DNA of 25,878 bases from Amoebophrya sp. AT5.2. Taxonomy: Eukaryota > Sar > Dinophyceae > Syndiniales > Amoebophryaceae. The position numbers were made by a program, and so were the translations under genes. The stretch covers positions 1 through 25,878 of the forward strand of contig RXOD01004218.1 of assembly GCA_005223375.1 (NCBI GenBank). Reading direction: 5' to 3'. The notes beneath the pieces are model-generated. The model ran no database searches and was not told the DNA's origin. It worked only from the letters and a program-made list of their open reading frames with translations. Positions within the stretch are counted from its first letter, which is position 1; each line of letters begins with the position of its first letter. This document shows positions 10,190 through 18,944 of the stretch, piece by piece.

Positions 10190-11101
10190 CTATCGCTTCA
10201 TTTTTCTACAAAGCCAAGCTACACCGCAATTGACTGTGTCTCGAATATCCGCGTCTAATTGTCGCTCTCCATCTCTGTTTTGTTCCTGTTCCTCTTCTGC
10301 ACTCGGAGGATTCGCGTTGGATCGTCCTGAAGAACCTGAAAAGTCACTTCCTAAATGCAGCGAGAACGCTTTCCACGGCCGGCCGCCTTTGGCCAGCGCT
10401 TCTTGTATTTCCACGGGCAGCAGTTCCAGTTGTGTCGTCGTGGCGGCCTCACCATCACACCTGGGTTCGCGAGCCTCCTCATGGTCATGTGTTGATTGTG
10501 CATTAGCACATCGCTCACCAGCTGTTATCACAAACACTAACACGGGCAAGTTGGGTGGTTCCGGTTGCTGTAGCATGTCAGCGGACGGGGTGGAGGAGTC
10601 TTCCCCTAGCAGCCAGGGGAGGTACTCCTCCACGTGCAGCATGAAGTTTTCGCGCCGTCGCTTCTCTTGCTCCTCGCCGCCGTCCCGAAGCGCGGTCTCG
10701 AGCGCGACGGAGTGCACGAAAATGAGACCGGCGCACGGCGCGTGCTGCTGCCAGTCCCGGTAGACCTGCAGGCTGCCGGCCAGACACACCAGTTTCAGTA
10801 TTCTTGAGTCCTGCTCCTCGTGGTCCTCCCAAGCGACCTCAGCGCAGAAGCTGCTGTGAGCGGGGACGTGAAAATTCGGGGAGCCTTTGAGCACGCGGGC
10901 GGCGGGCCCGCCGCACCGGCCCGCGATAAACAACGCCAGGTTGGAAGCCAGTGTTTGGTCGACGCCGGCAATCCACACACACGCAGGAGGCCCTTTGGCT
11001 CCTTTGCTATCAACCGAGGCGGAACATCGAGTCGAGCGACCTCCCGATGAAACACCAAGTTGCAAGTTGCGGTTGCCCATCTCTTTTATCCTATGAGTCA
11101 C
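10190..11101 (-). CDS. ARF/ARL-family protein with degenerate GTPase motifs (putative pseudo-GTPase)
   Basis: A single-exon 303-aa frame with the layout of an ARF-type small GTPase. The beta1/P-loop position reads VWIAGVDQTLAS (42-53). The switch II position is LVCLAGSLQVYRDW (104-117), followed by GLIFVHS (125-131) at the ARF GLIFVVD strand. The G4 strand is LPVLVFVITAGERCANA (185-201), and the final helix CGVAWLCRKMKR corresponds to ARF GLDWLSNQL. Every nucleotide-binding motif is lost: the P-loop has LAS where GKT is expected, the DxxG Asp is Cys106, the ARF catalytic Gln is Ser110, and NKxD reads TAGE. Low-complexity inserts lie at about 200-225 and 255-285. Met8 begins MGNRN, an ARF-like Gly2 that could be myristoylated, so translation may start at 11080. 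GTP binding is unlikely; an adaptor role is inference. SRP receptor beta, which has a similar fold, is the main alternative. Confidence 0.65.
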   Translation of the reverse strand: MTHRIKEMGNRNLQLGVSSGGRSTRCSASVDSKGAKGPPACVWIAGVDQTLASNLALFIAGRCGGPAARVLKGSPNFHVPAHSSFCAEVAWEDHEEQDSRILKLVCLAGSLQVYRDWQQHAPCAGLIFVHSVALETALRDGGEEQEKRRRENFMLHVEEYLPWLLGEDSSTPSADMLQQPEPPNLPVLVFVITAGERCANAQSTHDHEEAREPRCDGEAATTTQLELLPVEIQEALAKGGRPWKAFSLHLGSDFSGSSGRSNANPPSAEEEQEQNRDGERQLDADIRDTVNCGVAWLCRKMKR

Positions 11102-11956
11102 AACTTTTATGCGAGCTGTTTTTAGTTTACCTTCACTTTCTGTTCCTACGAAAAGAACGACCGCAATACGCCAAACACGATAGGGAAGAGACTAGGGAAA
11201 AACCTGCCTTGCCCTCAGGAGCAGCTGCGTAAGCTCAAGGTTGCAGTAGGAGGGCTATGTTTATGGTGCCGTACATCCGATCCTGTGTTCGCTTCCGGCG
11301 AGGCATTCACGTTGAGATCGGCGAAAGTTACGGAAAACTATCTAGCACTAGCACTGGCCTAAGCCTGCTTGCGGTACCGAGTTTAGCTTTAGATACACAT
11401 CGCTCTTACCGACCGTGTCCTCACGGTCAACATTCTCCGTCGTGTCAACGCTTTCTTTTAAAACAAGAAAAGCAAAAGATCGAGTTCGTTCCCCCTCCTG
11501 CTCCGGTGGCATCTCCGTCGTGGAGCTCCATTTTTACCCTTTCCCCTCTTTGATCTTGGGGGGCGGTCTGAGGACTTCGCAGACCTCGTACACACGTTTC
11601 CCGGAATAACAGTCGGATCGTCTGCTCTTCGGGTCCGGCCCGTCGCTAACCGAACCGGCCAGCAGAAATCACGGAAATTATGAACCCAAACCCAATCAGC
11701 TAAGTATAGGTAAGTAGTTGTTCAGCACACTGCGACTGTCAGGAGAGCGTAAGCAAATAAGAGTTCAAAAAATATCGTGATCGTGTCTCAGCACGGAGGT
11801 CGCTTGTCGAAGTGTGCTGTAAGTACGATGAAAATGTACAGGATCCATCGGAGAAGAACGTCGAGGTGCACCTTTTTTTTTGCAACTCTTTTTGTCTGTA
11901 TGCAAAAGTCCGAGTCGTCGTTCGTTCTTTTATTTGCTCAGGAGGACCTGTTATCT
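11102..11956. other. Spacer between cullin and ARF-like gene
   Basis: This is the 3' flank of the cullin gene and the 5' flank of the ARF-like gene. Short plus-strand ORFs of up to 98 codons lack any recognisable domain. A T-rich run lies near 11872-11881. No RNA gene or mobile element is recognised. Confidence 0.5.
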
Positions 11957-14900
11957 TTATGCCAGGTACTTGTATGTGTTCGCGTCGTCGCTGTCTCGTT
12001 CTAGGTAGTCGCGTTCGATGAGATGCTCTATTTTCTGCTTGATCATTTTTACCGACGGCTTGAAGAAGTGCAGCTGCTGTAGCACTTCCGCACTCAGCTG
12101 CTGGTGCGTGAGTCTCCGTCGCGCCTTCATGATCCGGACGATCGCTGCCTCCACGGCGTGGCTTCGGTCCTCCTCCACGCGCTCCTGCTTGTGCGTCTCT
12201 TCGCTGTTGCCCCCGCTAGAAGACGAACTGACGGACGGGAGCTTCACTTTTCGGTGCGGGCACGTGAACTTGGCGTGCACGAGAAAGGTGTCCTGCTCGG
12301 AAACCGTCTTGGGCTGCTCCACAATCTCGTCCTGACGCTTGATCGCCAGCACGCGGTGCTTGGAGCAGGCAAGAGTACCTTTGTTTAAAACAATGTCGTA
12401 GTTGTAATATGGGCGGCAGCTAAATAAAAAGGCGGAATCGACCGATTGATTTTGAATTTGAAGATGCTTGAAGTTGATTTTCTACGACTACATTTTAAGT
12501 ATTTTCTCGATGGATCAGGATCAGGAGCACGATCATCGCGTCTTGAGTCTGTTTCATCAGCGCATGGTGACGAGTGGCGGCAGCATCTTTACGTGCCTCT
12601 CGGTGTGGTCGCAGGGGCGAAACAGTTGTTCCCGCTGCGGACAAACAAGCGCTCATGAACTGTTGCTGTACCACGAGCCTCCTGACCGATCAAGCTGCAT
12701 ACTTTCGCCTGATCGGGGCTATAGACTGTGGACGCCGGCGCAGATCGCAAAAATCGTACGTAGGTAAGGATTGAGATGAAGAAATCTGAGTTTCAAATAG
12801 CAAGTGTAGAGGAATAAAAGTACCTATGATCCGTTTTATCTGCGAGACTTCGATCGGATCAGCGGCGTTTGCTGATATTTCCCTCTGCAGCGATGCACAC
12901 GTGTGTTCTCTATCTTTTCCCCCCGCAGCACCACCGCCACCTCCGCTACTACTCCCCGCGCCACCTGTTCCTGTCGCCGCTCCCTCGGTTCCACTGGGCC
13001 CTCCTGCAGCGCTGCCACCGCTGAATAGCAGCAGCACTACGGCCTGCAGGGTGGAGCATACGAGGTCGTGTTTTCGGTCAAACTTGGCCGCGACCACGGC
13101 CGTTCCCTGCGAGTGGATCCAGGTGAGTTTTCGGTGCTGCGTCTTCTGGTCGTAGTACTCCGTGAAAACGTCCAGACAGGTGCTCAGCTGCCGCGGCAGC
13201 TTTATCTCCGTCGGCGTGTACGCCGGCCAGTAGCCCGTGGCCAGCACGGTGACGCCGAACTCAATGCTGATCTTCTCCTGCGTACTACTTGCTGTTCCTG
13301 CTGCTCCTGAGGAGGAACTACTTGAACTTCCTCCCGTGCCCACCACGCCGCCGCCCATGGTGAGCGCCGTCGCTTTTTTGCCTTTCTCCGCGCACCACTC
13401 GTCGAACTTGCTGTTCTCGTCCGTGGCCAGTTTCAGGTCGTTGCACATGCCCTCCATCTTGCTGGTGAACTGCGCCCCGCACTTCATCTTCAGCATCGAG
13501 ATCAGGCTTTTCTCCGCCTCGTCGCTGGCGCTCGCGTCTTCCAGTAGGCGTTTCGCCAGCTGGTTGCGGTAGATCTCGGCAAAGAGGTCCTTCTCGGAAA
13601 GGTAGTTGAACAGGTCCACCACTTTTTTCAAAGTGTCGTCGACCTGCCGGTCGTTGAGCCGCTCCCCGGGGGTGCCGCCCTTCTTCAATAAACGGTTACA
13701 GAAGTGCGACATCAGCGCGGCGGCGGAGTGCTTGCCCATGTCGCGGTTCACAAACGCCTCGAACGCCTCCTTCAAAGCCTTCTGAAACAAAGAGTCGCTG
13801 GAGAAGGAGTTGGTGACCACGGCCTTGTAGTGGTCATGCAGGTCGAGCAACTTCTGGATGAAGGTGGGGTCGTTCAGCCCGTCGTTCGCGTTCGCCTTCT
13901 TCGTGCTCGAACTTGCCTCGGAATCAAGCTGCTTCAACCTGTCGTGAATCTTCCCGATAGAATTGACCAATAAGGAGCGAACCCAGATTGATGGTGAAGC
14001 AGTGCGCGATGGACCGATCTCAAACTCAATGACTATCGGAATCGGGGGCAGCGAAACTGCATAGTTTTTCGAGCATTGATTGATTTTGACGTGCTGTGCG
14101 TGCCCAAAGGAACGCAAACGCATATTACCGTTCCTCCACGATGGCGTTCCCCTTGGCCGTGACGTGTTGCTTGAAGGTTTGCGCGAGGGGCGCGAGGCCG
14201 TTGTCGATGAGGGAAAAGAGTTTGTGCGCACGGCTCAGATCGTCGCGCTTGTCATTTTCGAGCAACCAGGACATCGCAGTCGGCTTGTCGAGCAGAATCT
14301 TGCGCGTGTCCTCATTTAGAAAGGCATCCAGCAACACCTGTGCGAGTTTTTTCACTTTCCCAATCAAGAGGCCGATCGAACTCGCCCTGACACTGACTTC
14401 TGTATCTATTTCTATACTTCTTGACAAAACAAGAGCCGTTCCACGCTCACAAAAATCAAAAATCAACGATACTTACTCCACCTACGAACACGAAGAAGAC
14501 GAGCGGTGGAGGAGCACGAGCCGGCCGGTGGCACACCGCTACGCGTAGTAGCGACGTGCCCTCGTGGATTCCTCCTAAGGCTAGGGCATGCGAGCCCAGG
14601 CCGCCATGATAGCTTTCTGCGTCAGCAAGGCATGCGGTTCCATCGCAGCCATCCACTCGCTCTCCGCCTAGAGTTGAGGCGTCTACAGTCGGACTCTTGG
14701 AAAAAGACCGCGAAATACCAATTGAGGGATCAGAAACGCTGCAGATTCAACAAGGAAGAGGTGAGCCCGTTTATAGATGAACGTCCTGAAGGAACGCAAG
14801 ACAAACGGATTCGCACATCATCCGTTGCAGCTCCGATTCTGAAGGTCGATGAGTCCGGTGATTTCCACCGCGTCATCAAGTATGTAAACCAGCGTAATCG

Positions 14901-16319
14901 TATTATCTATCTATGTAGTCTGAGTCTCTACGCAAAAATATTACCATTTTCAGCTTGTGCTCTGTGGTTCTGTGCAGGTAGGCTTTAACCCGTTCGGATT
15001 CCTTTTTGATGGCTTGGTCCGCCTGCTGCAGGTATTCAGAGAATGAGTTAGTCTCCAGCCAGCCGGCCGCCTGCCGCGCGTAGTAGTCCTTGCTGTCGGG
15101 GAGAAAGTAGGCCTCAAACTCCGATATGTAGATCTGCAGCCCGTGCTGCGGGTGCGAGAACGCGCCCTGCGTAGCCGACGTCGCTGCAGTCGCGAGCTGG
15201 GGGAGCCGATATGATCGATTTGGATGATTATTAACGAGATCGAAGAACTACTTTCTCTAAATATTTTTTTATGTTGCCGACCGTGATTGTGCTTGTGGTC
15301 ATTTCAATTGTGCACGCGCCGCGCCAGTTCCTGCAACAGGAGCGCAAGAGGAGCAGGAGCACCAGAACGCCCAGAAGATAAAGATAGGTCAAAGTACTAA
15401 GCAGTATGTGAGAAGATTTGTAAAAATTGCAAGTACAGCAGGTCCTGTAAGGATGTACCACTGAGTGCTGCAGCTCGTGTCCGGTGGAGACGTAGAGGCC
15501 GAGTTCGATGAAGATGGAGCAGACGGTTTTCACCAAATCCCCGTCGAAGTTGGCCTCGCCGTCTCGCTCGCTGCGGATCGCGGCCAAGAGCGCCTCCCGC
15601 GTTTCGCCCGAGATCGCCTGAAAAACATGCGTCTGGAAAATCCCATACCCCTTCGCGGAAAGTGAAGGGACGGCCTGCAGCTTCACGTAGTACCTGCGAA
15701 TTCGGGATCGGAGGTAAGGGGCGGCATGGCGTTGATTCGAGGGTCCTTATAAAGATACTTAGCGAAAGTAACCCACTCACGAGAAGTACAACTATAAAGA
15801 AGAAGAATACAAACGTACCTGTCGAGGTATGTGAAGAATCTGGTCATCCACTTGACGTAGATCTGGTGGTTGCTCCACGCAGTTTTTAGGGATCGCAACA
15901 GATCCACGCCACTCCGTTTTTCCAAGCCCACGAGGACCTTCTTCGAGATGTACGCCTGCATCGTCTCGCCATACTTGGCGTACAGCTGCGACTGCCTGTA
16001 CGAGAAGTTGTATTGCGACAAGGTTCATCTATCGTTGTATCTACTTCTCGATCCGTAGGTTTAGGTAGAACTAGTAGTAGGAGAACTACGAGAAGCAACA
16101 GTACCAGTTGTTTGGGGATCTTTGTGTGCACATGTTGTACACGAGGGTATACAGCTCGGTGTAGTCCGCATTGGAGAATATGCGCTTGGGCTTCCCCGCT
16201 GTCTGCGTCACGGACTCGCGGATCTGGCCCGTCTGCAGAAACTCCTCCAAAACCAGCACCCCCTCGTCATGGATCCGCCGCCAGCCCTCGTTCAGAGGAA
16301 CCACCTGCTGCGCGGCCAT
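11957..16319 (-). CDS. CUL1: Cullin, CUL1-type SCF ubiquitin ligase scaffold
   Basis: Cullin-1 bridges SKP1/F-box substrate receptors to RBX1 and E2 in SCF ligases. I predict seven exons: 16319-16105, 15995-15819, 15693-15459, 15196-14945, 14337-14129, 13938-12824 and 12378-11957. They join in frame to 874 aa plus stop, and all six introns are GTA...AG. The N-terminal repeats contain YTELYTLVYNMCTQ and, in exon 2, WSNHQIYVKWMTRFFTYLDR, close to plant CUL1. The cullin core has FKQHVTAKGNAIVEE, KKVVDLFNYLSEKDLFAEIYRN and CGAQFTSKMEGM. The C-terminal neddylation domain has AAIVRIMKARRRL, with the expected NEDD8 acceptor near Lys819, and ends ERDYLERDSDDANTYKYLA. Two Gly/Ser-rich insertions interrupt the C-terminal half. 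Joining exon 6 to exon 7 restores IIGTLACSKHRVL, a conserved cullin segment. The first Met is taken as the start because only it leads into the conserved N terminus. Splice sites were inferred by eye. Confidence 0.93.
12379..12823 (-). other. Cullin intron 6
   Basis: A 445-nt intron with donor CATAG|GTACTTTT and acceptor ACAAAG|GTACTCTT, phase 1. The 7-nt word AGGTACT occurs at both junctions. Splicing restores the conserved sequence IIGTLACSKHRVLAIK. Confidence 0.92.
13939..14128 (-). other. Cullin intron 5
   Basis: A 190-nt intron with donor GAACG|GTAATATG and acceptor CACGACAG|GTTGAAG, phase 2. It begins with the same GTAATAT as intron 4. Using this acceptor gives IVEERLKQLDSEA; the frame further upstream into SIGKIHD would also stay open but lacks an AG at its boundary. 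Confidence 0.8.
14338..14944 (-). other. Cullin intron 4
   Basis: A 607-nt intron, the longest here, with donor AAATG|GTAATA and acceptor CGCACAG|GTGTTG, phase 0. The joined product has the same spacing between the YLH and DDLS segments as plant CUL1. A plus-strand ORF running through it (14506-14988) is treated as spurious. Confidence 0.85.
15197..15458 (-). other. Cullin intron 3
   Basis: A 262-nt intron with donor CAGTG|GTACAT and acceptor CCCCCAG|CTCGCG, phase 0. Two AGs further downstream (before CGACG and before GGCGCG) are possible alternative acceptors. The joined exons keep the cullin frame, but the peptide at the junction is not conserved, so the exact acceptor is less certain. Confidence 0.7.
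15694..15818 (-). other. Cullin intron 2
   Basis: A 125-nt intron with donor GACAG|GTACGT and acceptor CGCAG|GTACTA, phase 2. The 7-nt word CAGGTAC is present at both splice junctions. Splicing gives FFTYLDRYYVKL. Confidence 0.9.
15780..16101. repeat. Clustered CGAGAAG...CAAC motif in cullin introns 1 and 2
   Basis: The 7-mer CGAGAAG occurs four times in about 320 bp: 15780-15786 in intron 2, then 16001-16007, 16044-16050 (inverted) and 16089-16095 in intron 1. Three copies continue into a CAAC block with a variable spacer, such as CGAGAAGTACAAC at 15780 and CGAGAAGCAAC at 16089. Inside intron 1 the 9-mer TACGAGAAG is repeated directly near both ends (15999-16007 and 16087-16095). Confidence 0.7.
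15996..16104 (-). other. Cullin intron 1
   Basis: A 109-nt intron with donor AACTG|GTACTG and acceptor CGTACAG|GCAG, phase 2. The spliced product reads CTQRSPNNWQSQLYAKY, which aligns without gaps to plant CUL1. It contains three copies of a CTTCTCG-type motif, one of them inverted. Confidence 0.85.
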
Positions 16320-16605
16320 CTCTGCTTACTTGGCTCTTCCTACCGGGGCCCCCGGGGCGCGATGGGTATTACAAATTGTTCCCGTGCAGCCCGTGACGAA
16401 GCCCGTGGCACGAGCAGGGGGCGGGGATGTCGGAGACGAGAGCAGTCAAGAGAGGCCAGTGGCGTGCCGACGTGTTCATGCAATGGAATGAGGTGGAGGA
16501 AAACCAAGTAGAAGCGTCAGGCCGATCGGGTCGGAGTCGATATTCTGTCGTCAACCTCTACTAAGAGGTCGTGAGAAGGGACAGATTGAAGCAGATCGTG
16601 ATCCG

Positions 16606-16636
16606 GGGCGTTCGTCCGGCTCCGGGTGTTCGTCCG
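16606..16636. repeat. 18-bp tandem duplication
   Basis: GGGCGTTCGTCCG at 16606-16618 and GGGTGTTCGTCCG at 16624-16636 are two copies of an 18-bp unit differing by one base. It lies upstream of the cullin start and probably results from replication slippage. Confidence 0.6.
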
Positions 16637-18430
16637 CTAGTAGCGAGACACATGTCAGATAGACCTACCTAAGTTAGTACTATGTGCTCAGTTGCTTAGC
16701 TGCTTCGACTATAGATTGTCGTCGTGTTTTATTCGATCGTTAGTCTAGCTCAAACTGACATAATCTGCTATCGATCCCTATCGTGCTGTACATCAACAGA
16801 ACTGCAGCGGCAAGAAAAGGTAGTACAGATGAAGGAAAAGGAGCCGGGCTTGGAAGACACACATGGATATCATTCTAGGTTCGCGCTTGTTTCACGTTTC
16901 ATTTCTCTGAAGTTCATCTGCTGGTTAGCGATAGCCTATTTGCCGCGCCTGTTTGGGAAAACATTTCGATATTTTCTTTGCATCTTCAGATTTTTTCCGG
17001 AGACATTCATCGAGCGAGCCTTCAAGAAGCGCTGTACAGCTGCTCAGCAAAAGAACACTTCCGCTGCACCTGCAACGCGACTTGCATCAACGGCGAGCAC
17101 GAAGAACGTCAAAGGGAAGCCGAAGAACTGGTGCGATCATGAAGTAGAACAATTCAGAAGTCAATGCCGGAAAAATCCTCAGCCGCGCGACAACGACCCC
17201 GTTTTTGAGGCGCAGTAGCTGCAGCTCGGCTGAAGTATACCTCAATGAAGAAGCCCTTTCACTGCTCGCGCCAACAGCAGCGGAACCACCACCAAAGCCA
17301 ATCTTCCCAGAATCAATTTAGTACAGGAAAAGGTGATGTGACAAAGAAAAAAAGAAGGTGTTGCTTGGGATACTTAGGAATGAAAAATAAATAGGGTCCT
17401 TGTTCACCTGACAGACTGTGCATCCGGAAATTAAAGGAGAACAAAAGCAACCGGAACTATCATGTGACAACGTAGTAAAATTAGACAGACCAGAGCACAG
17501 CGCTGTACTCATGTCGGTGAGAAAGGCGCGCAAACATGGCGCAAGTAAGAAGAAACCACACGACCACTGAATTCGGTTTTCGATCTTGAAATTTCCGCTT
17601 CCGCGATGGATGTTGACTGTCGACGCTAGTACTCGGCTGAATACTGAGAATCATCTTCACTCCCTGCTGGCCGACCGTGCCACACACTTTTTGCTTGGAG
17701 GCGCAGCCACTGCTGGTGTGATTTTCCTCTACGTTTAAGGTACCCGCCAGGCTGCGCCGACGGCCTGTGCGCTATACTTGTCAACGATCTCACGTGAGTG
17801 AGAACTTGATTGACGACCGTAACGCGATGTCTTTCCCAATGAAGAAACAAGTATTTGTGCTGGACAGTACTAATCGTAGAGAATGTGTCCGGGGGCTTTA
17901 AAAATCCTGGGGATTCAATACCAATACCAATACGTGTGGCAGCTGCTGGCTCAACCCCTTAAAACAAGCGTCCTCGCATAGGATAGCGGCAATCATATCA
18001 AAATCGATGTTGAAAGAATCGCAAAAATGAATAATGCCTATGGTGCTACTAGCTGAAGGGATATAGGAGGTGACGGCCTGTGCGTCGAGGCGGGCTGTAA
18101 GTCACGGGCACAAGCCGCACCTCTCCGCATAGAACCACCAGCCGCGTGGAAGATTGATGATGAAGACGAGGGAGTAAACTATGATTTTTACGCGGACGTC
18201 TGCTCGTTCGTCGCGGATCCATTAACCGAACATCGACAACCACTGGATTGGGAAATGCGAAAACCTTAACCTGATGCAATCAAGAAATTCGGTAACAAAT
18301 TGAGGACAACAACCGGATTATGCGTGTCTTTGTCGTCGCGATGTCTTTGGTCGATCCTCATTCATGCCACGGAGTTACCGCTGTATCCTCATCGAGCTGA
18401 AGCGATGCGAGTCGAATAGCAGCGATAACT

Positions 18431-18488
18431 CACGTGGCATTTTGCTGGGTTAAAAAAATCAAAAATACGGCACGAAAAATGCCAAGTG
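18431..18488. repeat. Imperfect inverted repeat (possible hairpin)
   Basis: CACGTGGCATTTT at 18431-18443 pairs with AAAATGCCAAGTG at 18476-18488 with one mismatch, leaving a 32-nt A-rich loop. Pairing can be extended outward through GATA on both sides with small bulges. A pair this good is near what chance would give in a window of this size, so its meaning is uncertain. Confidence 0.45.
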
Positions 18489-18835
18489 ATATCTTCAACC
18501 ACAGTCGTGCGCGGATGCGGGCAGGGGCGCGTCCTCAGTTCGAAAACGCCGTTTCGTCCGATGCATGACCACGCAAGAAAGGCCTCTTCATCTAGCCGGT
18601 GCTTTCTACTTGCCTTCCGGTACTGCTTCTATCGCAACGAACCCTGCAGCACTCTCGCGCGTGGCAGCTAACCAAGTCAGCGCATAAAATTTTGAATCAG
18701 ATGAGATGTCGTCTTATCGCGGCAGTATAGCCGCATGGCCGCCCGCGATGGGACGGCAACAAGACAGAGCCGGGCTGTTTCAGTCTCGTACCAGAGGTAC
18801 TTAGTCGACTACCACCACTGCGCATACCGAAGAGG

Positions 18836-18944
18836 ATTCTCGTTTCGGAATACCGCCTCGTTCTTTGGCGCTTCCTTCCTCCCACGTACTTTAATTACGG
18901 TCTAGCTCTAGCCTACGGTGCATACCCGTTTCAGGATACCGCCT
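18836..18944. repeat. Short repeat of the PRTase-like gene's 3' end
   Basis: The 23-bp stretch at 18922-18944, inside the last codons of the phosphoribosyltransferase-like gene (encoding AGGILKR), recurs at 18836-18858 with 19 of 23 bases identical. The second copy would read AGGIPKR in the gene's direction but lies beyond the stop codon. Confidence 0.5.

Larger units (their letters stand above)
16320..18907. other. Long spacer between phosphoribosyltransferase-like gene and cullin
   Basis: A stretch of 2.6 kb without a supportable gene. It is more AT-rich than the coding DNA. The longest ORF is 164 codons on the plus strand (16724-17218), against the gene direction, and has no recognised domain. 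It contains a short direct duplication (16606-16636), an imperfect 13-bp inverted repeat (18431-18488) and a local repeat of the phosphoribosyltransferase gene's 3' end (18836-18858). No tRNA, snRNA or spliced-leader signature was seen by eye. Confidence 0.5.

Noticed and set aside
11411..11428. Perfect 7-bp stem with 4-nt loop (GACCGTG/CACGGTC)
   Set aside because: Several such short hairpins are expected by chance in 26 kb, and factor-independent terminators are not relevant to a nuclear gene.
9685..14033. 20-bp similarity (17 of 20) between the REV3 upstream spacer at 9685-9704 and cullin intron 5 at 14014-14033
   Set aside because: Matches of this quality are expected many times by chance when comparing all positions in a window this long.
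16006..16111. Apparent non-canonical cullin intron 1 bounded by a direct repeat ACAACT (16006-16011 and 16106-16111)
   Set aside because: A canonical GT...AG solution (donor at 16104, acceptor at 15996) keeps the frame and gives a gap-free match to plant CUL1, so no unusual splicing is needed.
16724..17218. 164-codon plus-strand ORF with a hydrophobic stretch
   Set aside because: It opposes the direction of all supported genes, has no recognised domain and lies in AT-richer spacer; not enough to call a gene.
17759..18084. 13-bp direct repeat GACGGCCTGTGCG at 17759-17771 and 18072-18084
   Set aside because: A few exact 13-mers repeated by chance are expected in 26 kb, and the flanks do not match.
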